Shown here: one piece after another, positions 35,592-45,322 of the stretch | How positions within the stretch are numbered: the stretch's first letter is position 1 | Layout of the letters: each line of letters begins with the position of its first letter | Assembly (NCBI RefSeq): GCF_030252165.1 | Contig: NZ_CP126969.1 | Coordinates: 1,240,001 to 1,304,000 of the forward strand | Length of the DNA: 64,000 bases | Direction of reading: 5' to 3' | DNA from: Corynebacterium breve | Lineage (GTDB): Bacteria; Actinomycetota; Actinomycetes; Mycobacteriales; Mycobacteriaceae | The notes under the pieces: generated by a model | Databases searched by the model: none | Seen by the model: only the letters and a program-made list of their open reading frames with translations | What the model was told of the DNA's origin: nothing | Position numbers and translations under genes: made by a program

Positions 35592-36804
35592 TAAACGGTT
35601 GAACGCGCTCGCCTGGCCTACCGCCCTGATCCTGGTCTTCCACCGGCTGGTGGTATTGGCGTGGACTGGAAGCGTGACTGACGATTTCACCACGGTGCAG
35701 TCCGCCACGCGACGCTTTGTTGAGCGCGTGCCCGTTTACAACGAGGTCTACCACCACGTCAACCCGCACTACCTCTACAACCCGGGGGCGACTCTGCTGC
35801 TCGCGCCGCTGGGATTAACGGCAGACACCGGGCTAATTCGACCCTGGTTCATCCTGCTCAATGCGGTGGCCATTGTCGCGGCGCTGGGGTGGATGACCCG
35901 ACTTGTGAATCACTCGTTGAGTTCGCCACTGTTCCCGATGTCAATTGCACTAGCGTTTATCACCGAATCTGTGACTAACACGCTCGTGTTTTCCAACATC
36001 AATGGCGTCTTACTGTTCGCGCTTGTCGCCTATCTTGCGTTTCTGCTTCGCGGCCATTCTTGGTGGGCAGGGTTGGTGATCGGCCTGGCGATCGTCATAA
36101 AGCCAATGTTTCTTCCACTGCTCTTCCTTCCACTGGTCAAGCTGGACTGGAAGGCTATCGTGGCGGGCATAGCGGTACCGGCCGGGCTCAATGCGATTGC
36201 GTGGCCACTAGTTCCCGGGGCAAACGACTACCTCACCAAGGTCGTGCCCTACTTGGGCGAAACACGCGACTATGCCAACTCGTCGCTCGCGGGCTTCGCT
36301 GTCTATTTCGGCATGCCTGGCTGGATGGAGAAAACCCTGTGGGCACTGCTTGCACTCATGGTTGCGTTCGCAGCGGTTGCGCTTGTGACGCTGCGAGACA
36401 CCGAGCCGCTCGTGTGGGCAACCACGACCGCGGCCGTCTTGCTCACTGGTGTTTTCCTCCTGTCCAGCCTTGGGCAAGCGTACTATTCGATGATGCTCTT
36501 CCCCGCCATGTTCACAGCAGTGGGTCGCGTGAGCTTTTTCCACACCCCCACAGCATGGCTGGGTGCACTTCTCGCTTTATCTCCACTGCAATGGATGAGC
36601 CCCCATTTCCCACAACTGGGCAAGTGGCTCACCTATTTCCTCCCCACCGCCGGCTGGGCAGTGCTTATCGTCGCTGCGGCGACGTGGGTAGGGTGGACGG
36701 CATGGACAAATTCACGCAGCTTTCCGACGAACAATGGCGCCAAAAGCTCTCCCCCGCCGAGTACTACGTCCTGCGTCAGGCAGGCACCGAGCCACCCGGT
36801 GTAG
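35572..36804 (+). CDS. aftC: Arabinofuranosyltransferase (AftC-like, GT-C/GT87)
   Basis: Membrane glycosyltransferase of about 410 residues and roughly ten membrane segments. It is expected to add alpha-1,3 branching arabinofuranose from decaprenyl-phosphoryl-arabinose to arabinogalactan outside the membrane. The GT-C acidic signature is near the N-terminus in WTGSVTDDFTTVQSATRRF, followed by VYHHVNPHYLYNPGATLLLAPLG, typical of DUF2029/GT87 proteins. The specific name rests on synteny: RibD-like - aftC - msrB - hemQ, as in mycobacteria. ATG 35572 overlaps the upstream gene. The last 34 codons overlap msrB in another frame. Confidence 0.78.
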   Translation: MVRSVLDKRLNALAWPTALILVFHRLVVLAWTGSVTDDFTTVQSATRRFVERVPVYNEVYHHVNPHYLYNPGATLLLAPLGLTADTGLIRPWFILLNAVAIVAALGWMTRLVNHSLSSPLFPMSIALAFITESVTNTLVFSNINGVLLFALVAYLAFLLRGHSWWAGLVIGLAIVIKPMFLPLLFLPLVKLDWKAIVAGIAVPAGLNAIAWPLVPGANDYLTKVVPYLGETRDYANSSLAGFAVYFGMPGWMEKTLWALLALMVAFAAVALVTLRDTEPLVWATTTAAVLLTGVFLLSSLGQAYYSMMLFPAMFTAVGRVSFFHTPTAWLGALLALSPLQWMSPHFPQLGKWLTYFLPTAGWAVLIVAAATWVGWTAWTNSRSFPTNNGAKSSPPPSTTSCVRQAPSHPV

Positions 36805-37112
36805 GTGAGTACACCGAGACGACTACTGAAGGCATCTACAAGTGTCGAGCCTGCGGCACAGAGCTTTTTCGTTCTACGGAAAAGTTCGACGCCCACTGTG
36901 GCTGGCCCGCATTCTTCTCACCGCTGGCTGAAGATCGCATAATCGAGCGCAAAGATGAATCGCTCGGAATGGTGCGAACCGAGGTGTTGTGCGCAAATTG
37001 CGAATCACACCTCGGCCACGTCTTTGAGGGTGAGGGATTCCCCACCCCAACTGATTTGCGATACTGCATTAACTCGATCTGTTTGGAGCTCGAGGAGTCT
37101 CCTGTCGAGTAA
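36702..37112 (+). CDS. msrB: Peptide-methionine (R)-S-oxide reductase
   Basis: Repairs R-methionine sulfoxide in proteins with thioredoxin. The 136 residues have two zinc CxxC pairs (YKCRACGTELF and LCANCESHLGHVF), the substrate-pocket CGWPAFFSP, and the catalytic cysteine in LRYCINSICLEL. ATG 36702 (MDKFTQLSDEQW) lies inside the 3' end of aftC, so expression is coupled to it. Convergent with hemQ, only 4 nt apart. Confidence 0.95.
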   Translation: MDKFTQLSDEQWRQKLSPAEYYVLRQAGTEPPGVGEYTETTTEGIYKCRACGTELFRSTEKFDAHCGWPAFFSPLAEDRIIERKDESLGMVRTEVLCANCESHLGHVFEGEGFPTPTDLRYCINSICLELEESPVE

Positions 37113-37116
37113 CTTT

Positions 37117-37818
37117 CTAAGGCAGAAGTTCGATGACCTCTGAAATGTCCGCGACGCGGCGCCCAGTGAAAAACGGGGTTTCTTCGCGCACGTGGAGGCG
37201 AGCTTCGGTATAGCGCATTTGGTACATGAGATCGACGATGCGGTCGAGGCTTGGACCCTCAAATGCCAGCATCCACTCGTAATCCCCAAGTGCAAAAGCC
37301 GGGACGGTGTTCGCGCGCACATCCGGGAAATCGCGCGCTGCCTGTCCATGCTCGGATAGGATCTTGCGGCGCTTCTTGTCGTCCATGATGTACCACTCGT
37401 AGGAGCGTACAAATGGGTAGACGGTGATCCATGCCTCCGGCTCCTCACCCATGATGAAGCTCGGCAGGTGGGACTTGTTGAACTCTGCCGGGCGGTGCAG
37501 GCCATTACCAATCCAGAAGACTTCCAACGCCTGGCCGATGACCGTCTCGCGGCGGAACTTGTGGAACGCGTGTTGTAGCTGCTCAAACTCTTCTGCATGC
37601 CACCAAATCATGACGTCGGCCTCGGCACGGATGCCCGAAATGTCGTAAATACCGCGAACAACAACCTCACCAGCCTCTTCGAGTTCAGAGAAGAATCTCT
37701 GCGCCTCGGCGATCATGTCTGCGCGCTCGGAGCCAAGAGCACCGGGAATCACGCGGAGCGTGACAAATTGGGTGTAGCGCTGCATGCTGTTGAGCTTGTC
37801 AAAGTCGAGTTTTGCCAC
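37117..37818 (-). CDS. hemQ: Coproheme decarboxylase HemQ
   Basis: Last step of the coproporphyrin-dependent heme pathway of Gram-positive bacteria: oxidative decarboxylation of coproheme III to heme b with peroxide. It is 233 residues of the chlorite-dismutase fold, with [31 protein letters not shown], the conserved [10 protein letters not shown] (catalytic tyrosine region) and [13 protein letters not shown]...[11 protein letters not shown] 37818 has AAAGGAA 8 nt upstream; the longer frame is not family-like. Actinobacterial-type HemQ by the short N-terminus. Confidence 0.93.
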   Translation of the reverse strand: MAKLDFDKLNSMQRYTQFVTLRVIPGALGSERADMIAEAQRFFSELEEAGEVVVRGIYDISGIRAEADVMIWWHAEEFEQLQHAFHKFRRETVIGQALEVFWIGNGLHRPAEFNKSHLPSFIMGEEPEAWITVYPFVRSYEWYIMDDKKRRKILSEHGQAARDFPDVRANTVPAFALGDYEWMLAFEGPSLDRIVDLMYQMRYTEARLHVREETPFFTGRRVADISEVIELLP

Positions 37819-37990
37819 TGTAAAAATTCCTTTCCGGCAATCAAACGAAAGTATTACTGTTACTCTACCCTTTGTCGCCTGCACGAGGATCACTAGTCCA
37901 CCACGCTTTTCCTAACACTCGGATGTCCAATTGTTGCTCCCTCGGCGCGCCTCCCCGAGCAAACGGGACTCGGTAGATAGCTTGGATGGC

Positions 37991-38623
37991 GTGACGAATT
38001 CCGACGCTAACACCCAATCGCCTGTGGCGATGTCTCACCCAACCGGTGATGCCTCTGCTATGCCTCCAGAATTCACATCTGCAGTTGAGTCGATGCACCA
38101 GGCCCAATTGCGTCCGGAAATCAGCCTTGGCACTATCCGCCCGCCACAGCGTCCGGCACCATACAGCCATGCGGTCGGCCTTGAGGTCGCCCACGACTTC
38201 GACGAGAACGCTATCCCGCAGGATTCGCAGGGTGACGCGTTCGGTCGCCTTGTCCTCCTCCATTCACCAGATGCCGAAGAGGCCTGGGAAGGCTCCATGC
38301 GCCTAGTGGCCTACATCCAGGCAGATATGGACGACGCCGTAGCCAGTGATCCTTTGCTCCCTGATGTCGCATGGCAGTGGCTCAACGAATCACTGGACAA
38401 TACAGGCGCAGGGTTTACCAACCTCGGTGGCACCGTGACTTCCACTGCCAGTGTGCGCTTTGGTGAAATCGGTGGTCCTCCTCGTGCCTACCAACTCGAA
38501 ATGCGTGCATCATGGACAGCAGAAGGCATCGATCTGTCGAACCACGTTGAGGCATTTTCCAAGGTACTGGCATTAGTTGCCGGTCTTCCTCCAGAAGGTG
38601 TGACCGAACTAGGCAGCCGATAA
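37991..38623 (+). CDS. DUF3000 family protein
   Basis: 210 residues of the actinobacterial DUF3000 family, function unknown. Typical segments are MPPEFTSAVESMHQAQLRPEI, PAPYSHAVGLEV, GRLVLLHSPDAEEAWEGSMRLVAYIQADMD and GTVTSTASVRFGEIGGPP. GTG 37991 (VTNSDANTQS) is chosen. It lies directly upstream of the RNase D gene, as in M. tuberculosis (Rv2680-Rv2681, from memory), so a role in RNA metabolism is a context guess only. Confidence 0.82.
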   Translation: MTNSDANTQSPVAMSHPTGDASAMPPEFTSAVESMHQAQLRPEISLGTIRPPQRPAPYSHAVGLEVAHDFDENAIPQDSQGDAFGRLVLLHSPDAEEAWEGSMRLVAYIQADMDDAVASDPLLPDVAWQWLNESLDNTGAGFTNLGGTVTSTASVRFGEIGGPPRAYQLEMRASWTAEGIDLSNHVEAFSKVLALVAGLPPEGVTELGSR

Positions 38624-38692
38624 TATGGCTGTTGTGCAGCCCCTTTTCAGCTCGTTGACTCCCCCACGGCCTTTCGCGAAGCAGCAGATGCT

Positions 38693-39799
38693 TTGCGACG
38701 AGGCCGTGGTCCATTTGCTATCGATACCGAACGGGCTTCCTCTTTCCGCTACGACGATCGCGCATTTCTCGTACAAGTTTTTCGACGCGACGCCGGCATT
38801 TTCCTGATTGCCCCCGAAGGCCACCGAGGCGAGGTCACCGAGATCTTTGCTCCCGTGCTCAATGGTCAGGACTGGATTGTCCACGCGGCTGGAGAGGATC
38901 TTCCCTGCCTTGCATGGCTTGGCCTTTACCCTGGCACCCTGTTCGACACTGAGCTCGCGGGTCGGATCGGTGGCTTCCCGCGTCCGAATCTCGCCGCCAT
39001 GGTCGCTGAGTTTTGCGGGGTGCAGTTGGAAAAGGGACATGGCCGCGAGGATTGGTCACTGTCTCCGCTTCCGCATGACTGGCTGGAATACGCCGCCCTG
39101 GACGTTGCATACCTCAATGATCTTGCTGAAGCCCAGGCCGAATTTCTTGACCAGCAGCATAAGCTCGACATCGCCGAAGCAGAGTTTGCATATATCGTCG
39201 AGAAACACGCGGACATCACAGCGCCTCCGGTTCGCTCATGGCGAGACACGAAGGGCATTAACTCATTGAGATCACGTGAATCTCTGCAACTGGCGCGAAC
39301 TTTATGGCATGCACGCGAACAGTCTGCCTTAGACACCGACACCGCCCCGGGAAAACTAATGTCGACCAAGACGTTGGTTGCAGTGTCTAAGGAACGTCCA
39401 CAGTCTCGCAAGGAACTCCAACAGATCCGCGGTGTTCGTCGCGCCAACTGTACTTGGGAGATCGTCCGCTCTGCTTTGGACAGCGACCCACAAAGCTTTC
39501 CTCCTGTGCTGCGCGAGCATACTTTGCCACCCGGTAAGGGCTACTGGGAACGCGAATACCCAGACTCGTGGGCAATTCTGCAAGAAATCCGCACGGACAT
39601 CGCTCTAGTTTCCGAGGACATCACGATACCTGCGGAGAACATTTTGAGCCCTCGAGTCTTGCGAAGCGCAGTGTGGCAGGTGACTACCGAATCGGGCCGT
39701 TGGACAACGCATCGCGTAGCACAACTTTTGGACGGCTTGGGCGCCCGCGATTGGCAGATCACGCTGTGTGCCCCACTCATCGTCGCCCACGCACAGTAG
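38693..39799 (+). CDS. RNase D-like 3'-5' exonuclease with HRDC domain, 5' end disrupted
   Basis: DEDD-family exoribonuclease of about 370 or more residues: ExoI FAIDTERASSFRYDDR, ExoII WIVHAAGEDLPCLAWLGL, ExoIII SLSPLPHDWLEYAALDVAYL, then an HRDC domain (LARTLWHAREQSAL, KERPQSRKELQQIRGVR). The listed start is a TTG without a ribosome site. In the same frame upstream the DNA still reads family-like protein (QLVDSPTAFREAADAL) with no start codon, while ATG 38625 (MAVVQP) is in another frame, 1 nt after the DUF3000 stop. One base appears to be missing in the run CCCCTTTT at 38640-38647, so the real gene probably begins at 38625. Confidence 0.85.
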   Translation: MRRGRGPFAIDTERASSFRYDDRAFLVQVFRRDAGIFLIAPEGHRGEVTEIFAPVLNGQDWIVHAAGEDLPCLAWLGLYPGTLFDTELAGRIGGFPRPNLAAMVAEFCGVQLEKGHGREDWSLSPLPHDWLEYAALDVAYLNDLAEAQAEFLDQQHKLDIAEAEFAYIVEKHADITAPPVRSWRDTKGINSLRSRESLQLARTLWHAREQSALDTDTAPGKLMSTKTLVAVSKERPQSRKELQQIRGVRRANCTWEIVRSALDSDPQSFPPVLREHTLPPGKGYWEREYPDSWAILQEIRTDIALVSEDITIPAENILSPRVLRSAVWQVTTESGRWTTHRVAQLLDGLGARDWQITLCAPLIVAHAQ

Positions 39800-39806
39800 T
39801 AGGAAA

Positions 39807-41735
39807 TTATCCCTCTTCGTCGAGGAAGCTGATCCAGCCGCGCACAGTATTGGTCGCGCTTTCGGCATCCAGCCCAACCTCACGGAGCAATTGGCTACGA
39901 GAAGAGTGCAAAGGGAACACGGTGGGGAAAGCAAGCTGACGCAGTGGCGTGTCCACCTGCGCTGCGGACATCGCTTCGCTCAACGACGTACCCACGCCAC
40001 CGTGGATGATGCCGTCTTCGTATGTCACCACCAAGTCTGCTCCGGCAGTGAGATCAACCAAGTGAGGCGACACGGGAATCACCCAACGAGGGTCGACGAC
40101 GGTGACTTGAACCTCGCCAGGGAATTCGTCGTTAAGCGTCTGTGCGACCTGCAGCGCTGGTTCAGCGAAACTGCCCACGGCCACGAGAAGAACCTGCAAT
40201 GCCTCATCGTCAACCTCTTGCGGGCGGTCGAGAACGTCAATGCCGCCTTGGAGCCGCTCGACCGCTTCGATTTCGTCGCCAACGTCTCCCTTAGGAAATC
40301 GGACCACAGTTGGCCCCGTTGTAATCTCGATCGCCTCGTTGAACTCCTCGCTTAGTCGCTCTGCGTCACGAGGAGCCGCAATCTTGATACCTGGAACGAT
40401 GGATGCAACAGCGAGGTCCCACACGCCATTGTGGCTTGCACCGTCAGAACCTGTGACTCCTGAACGGTCCAGCACGAATGTCACGGGAAGGTTCATCAAG
40501 GCGACGTCCATGAGCAACTGGTCAAAACCGCGGTTGAGAAATGTCGAGTACAAAGCGACAACCGGGTGCAGGCCACCCAAAGCAAGGCCTGCTGCCGACG
40601 TGATCGCATGTTGCTCAGCGATACCCACGTCGTAAAAGCGAGACGGGTACTTTTCAGCAAAAGGGGCTAGACCTGTCGGACCCGCCATCGCCGCGGTGAT
40701 CGCGACGACGTCATCGCGCTTTTCTGCCGCAGCCAGAAGCTCGGCAGAAAACACCGAGGTCCAGTCTGGGTGTGACTCCTTCACCGGTATGCCCGTCGCC
40801 GGATCGATGACGCCGGTAGAGTGCATCTGATCAGCGATATCGTTGACAGCCGGCGCGTATCCGTGGCCCTTTTCAGTAACGACGTGGACGATCAATGGCC
40901 CATCGTAGTTAGCCGCGTAGTTGAACGCGTTAAGCAAAGCTCCGATGTCGTGACCTTCGATTGGGCCTACGTACTTCATTCCGAGCTCGGGGAACATCTC
41001 GGTCGGAAGGACTTGATACTTCACGCCCTCTTTCAGCGCATGCAGCGCATCAAAGGTACGCTCACCCACCCAGCCCATCGACTTGAGCGTCTTTTTGCCG
41101 TGTTCCATCACCTCGTCATAGGCGGGCTGGATGCGAAGGTTAGCTAGTTGAGCTCGCAGGCCCTCGAGGTTGTTAGCAAACCCGCCGATTGTCGGCGAGT
41201 AGGAGCGCCCGTTGTCGTTCACCACAGCGACAACATTTCGATCGCCGGTGGCAATGTTGTTCAATGCCTCCCAGCACATGCCGCCAGTCAAAGCACCGTC
41301 GCCAACGACTGCGATGACGTTGTTTTGCCCGCGGCCGGTTAGTTCGAAGGCTTTGGACATGCCGTCTGCATACGATAATGCGGCCGAGGCATGGGAGGAT
41401 TCGGTCCAGTCGTGCTCGGATTCGTGCCGGGCGGTGTAGCCGGAAAGCCCGTCCTTCTGGCGCAGCGTATCGAACTTCTCCGCTCGCCCGGTCAGGATCT
41501 TGTGAACGTAGGACTGGTGGGAGGTATCGAAAATGATCGGTTCGTCTGGAGAATTGAAAACGTAGTGAAGAGCAATCGTCAGTTCCACAACACCAAGGTT
41601 TGGACCCAAGTGCCCGCCGGTGGCAGATACCTTTTGAATCAAGAACTCACGAATTTCGTCTGCCAGTCGTTCCAGGTCGGCGTGCGACAGTGCCTTCAGG
41701 TCTGCTGGAGAAGAAAGTCCACTTAAAATACTCAT
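39807..41735 (-). CDS. dxs: 1-deoxy-D-xylulose-5-phosphate synthase
   Basis: First enzyme of the MEP isoprenoid pathway: pyruvate + glyceraldehyde 3-phosphate to DXP, with thiamine diphosphate. The 642 residues show [19 protein letters not shown], the ThDP motif [18 protein letters not shown] with [15 protein letters not shown], and the catalytic glutamate region [23 protein letters not shown] 41735 ([12 protein letters not shown]) follows AAAGGTCA; upstream in-frame starts are ignored. Convergent with RNase D, 7 nt apart. Confidence 0.96.
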   Translation of the reverse strand: MSILSGLSSPADLKALSHADLERLADEIREFLIQKVSATGGHLGPNLGVVELTIALHYVFNSPDEPIIFDTSHQSYVHKILTGRAEKFDTLRQKDGLSGYTARHESEHDWTESSHASAALSYADGMSKAFELTGRGQNNVIAVVGDGALTGGMCWEALNNIATGDRNVVAVVNDNGRSYSPTIGGFANNLEGLRAQLANLRIQPAYDEVMEHGKKTLKSMGWVGERTFDALHALKEGVKYQVLPTEMFPELGMKYVGPIEGHDIGALLNAFNYAANYDGPLIVHVVTEKGHGYAPAVNDIADQMHSTGVIDPATGIPVKESHPDWTSVFSAELLAAAEKRDDVVAITAAMAGPTGLAPFAEKYPSRFYDVGIAEQHAITSAAGLALGGLHPVVALYSTFLNRGFDQLLMDVALMNLPVTFVLDRSGVTGSDGASHNGVWDLAVASIVPGIKIAAPRDAERLSEEFNEAIEITTGPTVVRFPKGDVGDEIEAVERLQGGIDVLDRPQEVDDEALQVLLVAVGSFAEPALQVAQTLNDEFPGEVQVTVVDPRWVIPVSPHLVDLTAGADLVVTYEDGIIHGGVGTSLSEAMSAAQVDTPLRQLAFPTVFPLHSSRSQLLREVGLDAESATNTVRGWISFLDEEG

Positions 41736-41810
41736 TTGACCTTTCATGCTCCTTTTCACACGATCGTCCACCCACATATGCGTTAAAGCGCTATCTTACA
41801 CTTGGCCCCA

Positions 41811-43052
41811 CTAGCCGGGAATTCCTGCTCCTTCTAGCTCCACCATCACTTCAAAGTGGTGCGTATTAGGAAAGGCATCGATTATGGCCATCTTTTTCAC
41901 TCGATAGCCAGCCTCACCCCAGTCTGACAGATCTCGCGCCAGCGTGGCGGGATCACAGCCAATATGAATGATTCGCTCTGGCTGCTTCCCAGCGATCGCT
42001 TGGACAGTTTCCGCTCCTGCCCCTGAACGTGGCGGGTCTAGTACAACAAGTCCAGGTTGAGTGAGCGCATCCACAACGGCTTCAACTCGGCCGTCAACGG
42101 ATTCAAAGTTGAATTCGCTTAACGCTTCCTGACTCGACGCGTTGGCGCCTGCGGAGTAATCGACCGATATGACCTTCGCATCCTCTCCCATCGCCTGTGC
42201 GATCGCAGGTACGAATACACCGACGCCACCGTACAGATCCCAGCCCACCGGAATGTCGTAGTTGCCCGTGCCCCAGGTTCGAATGATCTCAGCATAAGTC
42301 TCCGGTGCCTGCTCATGAGCTTGCCAAAATGCAGTTGCCGGGAAGACAAATCGATGCTTGCCGACGACCTGTTCCACCGCACCGGTTCCAGCGATGACTT
42401 TCTCGATGGTCTCCACCCGCTTGCCGCGGGGTACTCGTGCGGATTCAACAACATGAACTGAACCGCTGCTGTCCCGCACTGCAATGACTTCGGCACCTGG
42501 CGTATAGCTGTGCTTTTCAAGTTCGTCGTAGATGTCTGGGAACACTTGCGAACAACGTTCCGTCACTATCTCGTTGGACTGTAGTTTGCGCACGCCTGCA
42601 CGGCCTCGGGAGTCGACACCAAAACGAACACGAGTGCGCCACGGGGACGGAATGGTCTTGCTAAGCGAATGGTCCTCGATCTGTTGCGAATCAAAACCCT
42701 CAAAGACTCCAGAGCGCGCAGCGAGCGAGGCGAGTTGGCCGATCAAGATGTCACGTTTGAACGGCAACTGATTCTCGCCTGCAATACTGGCATAGTCACA
42801 ACAACCCGCCCCCGCTGCTGCCGCTGGGCACGTCGCCTCCACGCGAAACTCGCTGGGAACCTGTACTGCAGTAGTCGTCGCTCGTGCCCAGCGCTTCTTC
42901 GCTTTAGTCACAGTCGCAGTAACAGTGTCGCCGGGTACGGCACCACTGACAAAAACAACACGCCCATCATCGGCATGTGCGATTGCTTCGCCGCCATGCG
43001 CCATTGAGGTTGCGGTCAAGGTGAGGTCATCACCCGCGGTAAATTCAGGCAC
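41811..43052 (-). CDS. TRAM-domain class I RNA methyltransferase (RumA/TrmA-like)
   Basis: 413 residues: N-terminal TRAM domain (LTLTATSMAHGGEAIAHADDG, VFVSGAVPGDTVTATVTK), a cysteine cluster CPAAAAGAGCCDY that may hold an iron-sulfur centre, and a SAM fold (VGWDLYGGVGVFVPAIA). Catalytic motifs are VVLDPPRSGAGAETV and the nucleophile Cys in IIHIGCDPATLARDL. The family makes 5-methyluridine in rRNA or tRNA. The target here is not decidable. Stop and start abut the DUF3710 gene at 43052. Confidence 0.9.
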   Translation of the reverse strand: MPEFTAGDDLTLTATSMAHGGEAIAHADDGRVVFVSGAVPGDTVTATVTKAKKRWARATTTAVQVPSEFRVEATCPAAAAGAGCCDYASIAGENQLPFKRDILIGQLASLAARSGVFEGFDSQQIEDHSLSKTIPSPWRTRVRFGVDSRGRAGVRKLQSNEIVTERCSQVFPDIYDELEKHSYTPGAEVIAVRDSSGSVHVVESARVPRGKRVETIEKVIAGTGAVEQVVGKHRFVFPATAFWQAHEQAPETYAEIIRTWGTGNYDIPVGWDLYGGVGVFVPAIAQAMGEDAKVISVDYSAGANASSQEALSEFNFESVDGRVEAVVDALTQPGLVVLDPPRSGAGAETVQAIAGKQPERIIHIGCDPATLARDLSDWGEAGYRVKKMAIIDAFPNTHHFEVMVELEGAGIPG

Positions 43053-43912
43053 TACTTGCTGGTCTCCCCGCCGTTTTCCATGAGCTTTCGCATTGCATCG
43101 TGCATCTGTGATTCAGTTGCCGCAGGGTCAGAGCCGGGTTGAGCATTGTGCTGCTGTGCTCGCTGCTGAACCGCTTGCTGGACTTGCTGAGCCAATTGCT
43201 GAGGTAGCGTCACTGGCAACGAATTACCTGCGAGAATTGGGTCATCGCCTCGGTAAACAAACGCACGCGCAGCCAACTCGCGGGCGATAGTTGCAAGTTG
43301 TTCGTCATTGCCTTCGGGAGCGGCAAGCGTCATGCGTAGCATCCAGCGCGGTCCATCGATACCCAGGATGCGGATCGTACCGTTAGTGCCGGTACCTACC
43401 ACCTCTCGTCCCCACGGTCCCATCTCGTACACCGTGGGCATACCCTGTCCGCGCATCCCTTCGCCGATTTCATCGACGGATTGCTCCCATTGGCCCCCGG
43501 AGCTCGGTGCAGCGAAAGCCACTGGCGTAATGCGCCCATGTCGGGTCACAATGTGTAGCATTTTTGGCCCCTGCTCACCCATCTCGACTTGTACTTGGGA
43601 ATCCTTAGGCAGAGGGATCTTCATCGAGCCCAAATCCAAGATGGACACCGCGAAATCAGAGAAATCAAAATCTTCGATGTCAACTTTGTCACCGTCGAAG
43701 GGGCCCGTATTGCCCTCAACAGGATCATGCTCAAAGTTCTCTGCTACCCCGCGCGCCACCGGAATGTCTTCGGCAGTATGAGCATCATCAACCTGCGCAC
43801 CATCAGTGTCGTCTGCAGATTCTGTGGCTAACGCGTCGTCGTTAAGCTGCTCTTCTGCAGAGGTCGCTTCGGAGTTATCTTTGTTCTTTTTTCCAAAAGG
43901 CCACAGGGCCAT
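43052..43912 (-). CDS. DUF3710 family protein
   Basis: 286 residues. The N-terminus is MALWPFGKKNKDN plus a long acidic stretch (about 60 residues), followed by the conserved DUF3710 core (GPFDGDKVDIEDFDFSDF, LDLGSMKIPLPKDSQVQVEMG, GPRWMLRMTLAAPEG) and a Gln/Ala-rich end (QQLAQQVQQAVQQRAQQHN). Function unknown; adjacent to dut in actinobacteria. ATG 43912 is used because AAGGAAGG precedes it; a GTG at 43921 is in frame. Shares base 43052 with the methyltransferase. Confidence 0.82.
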   Translation of the reverse strand: MALWPFGKKNKDNSEATSAEEQLNDDALATESADDTDGAQVDDAHTAEDIPVARGVAENFEHDPVEGNTGPFDGDKVDIEDFDFSDFAVSILDLGSMKIPLPKDSQVQVEMGEQGPKMLHIVTRHGRITPVAFAAPSSGGQWEQSVDEIGEGMRGQGMPTVYEMGPWGREVVGTGTNGTIRILGIDGPRWMLRMTLAAPEGNDEQLATIARELAARAFVYRGDDPILAGNSLPVTLPQQLAQQVQQAVQQRAQQHNAQPGSDPAATESQMHDAMRKLMENGGETSK

Positions 43913-43947
43913 GAGGCTCACCTTCCTTGATGCGTTTCGAAATAATT

Positions 43948-44412
43948 TTACAGGGAATGAACGCCAGTGGATCCGTAGCCACCAGCACCGCGCTCGGTGT
44001 CATCGAGTTCTTCGACTTCGACAAAATCGACAAGCTCAACGCGCTGCACGACAAGCTGCGCGATGCGCATCCCGCGAGTGATCTCAATCGGAGTTTCCCT
44101 ATCGAGGTTGATCAGGCACACCTTGATTTCGCCACGGTAGTCCGCATCGACAGTGCCCGGAGTATTAACAATGCTCAGCCCCTGCTTCGCCGCCAGACCA
44201 GAGCGAGGATGAATCAACCCCACGGTGCCCAAAGGCAACGCCAGTGCGATTCCAGTGGGCACTAACTGACGCTCGCCCGGAGCAAGAACGACGTCTACGG
44301 CAGAGTACAGATCCACGCCTGCGTCACCGCGATGTGCGCGTTGCGGGAGCGGTAGTTCAGGATCCAAACGACGCAGCGGAATCGGGCCAAGGCTTTCTTC
44401 GTTAATAGTCAC
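43948..44412 (-). CDS. dut: dUTP pyrophosphatase
   Basis: Hydrolyses dUTP to dUMP and PPi, keeping uracil out of DNA and feeding dTMP synthesis. The 154-residue trimer subunit has all five motifs: [56 protein letters not shown] and the C-terminal [12 protein letters not shown]. Start [12 protein letters not shown] at 44412. Diverges from the DUF3093 gene over 74 nt; 35 nt upstream of the DUF3710 gene on the same strand. Confidence 0.96.
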   Translation of the reverse strand: MTINEESLGPIPLRRLDPELPLPQRAHRGDAGVDLYSAVDVVLAPGERQLVPTGIALALPLGTVGLIHPRSGLAAKQGLSIVNTPGTVDADYRGEIKVCLINLDRETPIEITRGMRIAQLVVQRVELVDFVEVEELDDTERGAGGYGSTGVHSL

Positions 44413-44486
44413 GGTTCCAGACTACGGGAGCGTTAAGCGCGACGGGGAATAGAGTTTTCGTGTCGACCTCACCTAAAGTTGGATAC

Positions 44487-44999
44487 GTGACTGATTCGAC
44501 TGGTGTGCAAAATTCTTCATCAACCACTCTGTACCGCGAACGCCAATGGGTTCCTTGGTACTGGTGGGCAATGGCGGCGGGCCTTGCCCTTTTGATAGCT
44601 TTCCAGTTCAGCTTGAACCGCAACTTCTGGTGGTTTCTCATCCCACTTCTCGTCGGGCTCCTGCTGATGGTATGGGTTATGTTTTGGATGTCTAAGAACG
44701 TGTTAGAAGTTGTGCAAGACCCCGACGGATCGCGCTGGCTGTTGGCTGGCGATGCAAATTTGCCTGCCTCAGTCGTTGACCGAGCGATGGTGGTCCCGGA
44801 AAGTGCAAAACAAAACGCCCTTGGCCGACAGCTCGACCCAGCAGCGTTTGTCGTTTCTCGGGGGTGGGTCAAGGAATTAGCGTTGATTGTGCTCAATGAC
44901 CCTGAAGATCCGACTCCATATTGGTTGCTCTCCAGCAAGAATCCCGGGCAGCTTCTCCAGGCATTTGTGCCTGAGCAAACCATGACTCCAAATAAGTAA
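44487..44999 (+). CDS. DUF3093 membrane protein
   Basis: 170 residues with two adjacent membrane segments after YRERQWVPWYWW (MAAGLALLIAFQFSL and WWFLIPLLVGLLLMVWVMFW). A soluble C-terminal domain follows (VVQDPDGSRWLLAGDANLP, FVVSRGWVKELALIVLNDPEDPTPYWLLSSKNP) typical of DUF3093. Function unknown. GTG 44487 is used; a GTG at 44460 is possible. Its position beside dut matches mycobacterial Rv2698 (from memory). Confidence 0.82.
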   Translation: MTDSTGVQNSSSTTLYRERQWVPWYWWAMAAGLALLIAFQFSLNRNFWWFLIPLLVGLLLMVWVMFWMSKNVLEVVQDPDGSRWLLAGDANLPASVVDRAMVVPESAKQNALGRQLDPAAFVVSRGWVKELALIVLNDPEDPTPYWLLSSKNPGQLLQAFVPEQTMTPNK

Positions 45000-45020
45000 C
45001 CCGGCTGGTTTCCAGCCGGG
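45000..45020. terminator. Bidirectional terminator between DUF3093 and DUF4193 genes
   Basis: Nine-bp stem CCCGGCTGG/CCAGCCGGG with TTT loop, placed directly between two convergent stop codons. Confidence 0.78.
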
Positions 45021-45028
45021 GTAAGTCG

Positions 45029-45322
45029 TTATTCGCAGTCCAAGCAGATCTTCGAACCGTCTGGCTCAGTGTAAGCCAGGCGAACATTTTTCTGCACCAA
45101 GAAGCACGAAGAACAGGTGAACTCGTTCTCACGACGTGGAACCACAGTGACGTTGAGCTCCTCACCGGAAAGATCAGCTTGTGGAATCTCGAAGGAGTCT
45201 ACGATCTCGCCTTCGTCGTCCATGCTGCTTCCCGCAACCTCAGCAGCCTTCAGTCCTTCGAGCGAATCTGTTTCAAGCTCGTCGTCCATGCGGCGCCGCG
45301 GAGCATCGTAGTCGGTAGCCAT
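45029..45322 (-). CDS. DUF4193 zinc-ribbon protein
   Basis: 97 residues of the actinobacterial DUF4193 family: MATDYDAPRRRMDDELETDSLEG, an acidic middle, and a C-terminal pair of CxxC motifs (FTCSSCFLVQKN and ICLDCE), a likely zinc ribbon. Function unknown; conserved next to dut and sigA in Corynebacteriales. Confidence 0.87.
   Translation of the reverse strand: MATDYDAPRRRMDDELETDSLEGLKAAEVAGSSMDDEGEIVDSFEIPQADLSGEELNVTVVPRRENEFTCSSCFLVQKNVRLAYTEPDGSKICLDCE

Noticed and set aside
36060..36701. N-terminal extension of the msrB frame by more than 200 codons
   Set aside because: Reads the aftC gene out of frame; Arg/Gly/Cys-rich noise. MsrB homology begins at the ATG at 36702.
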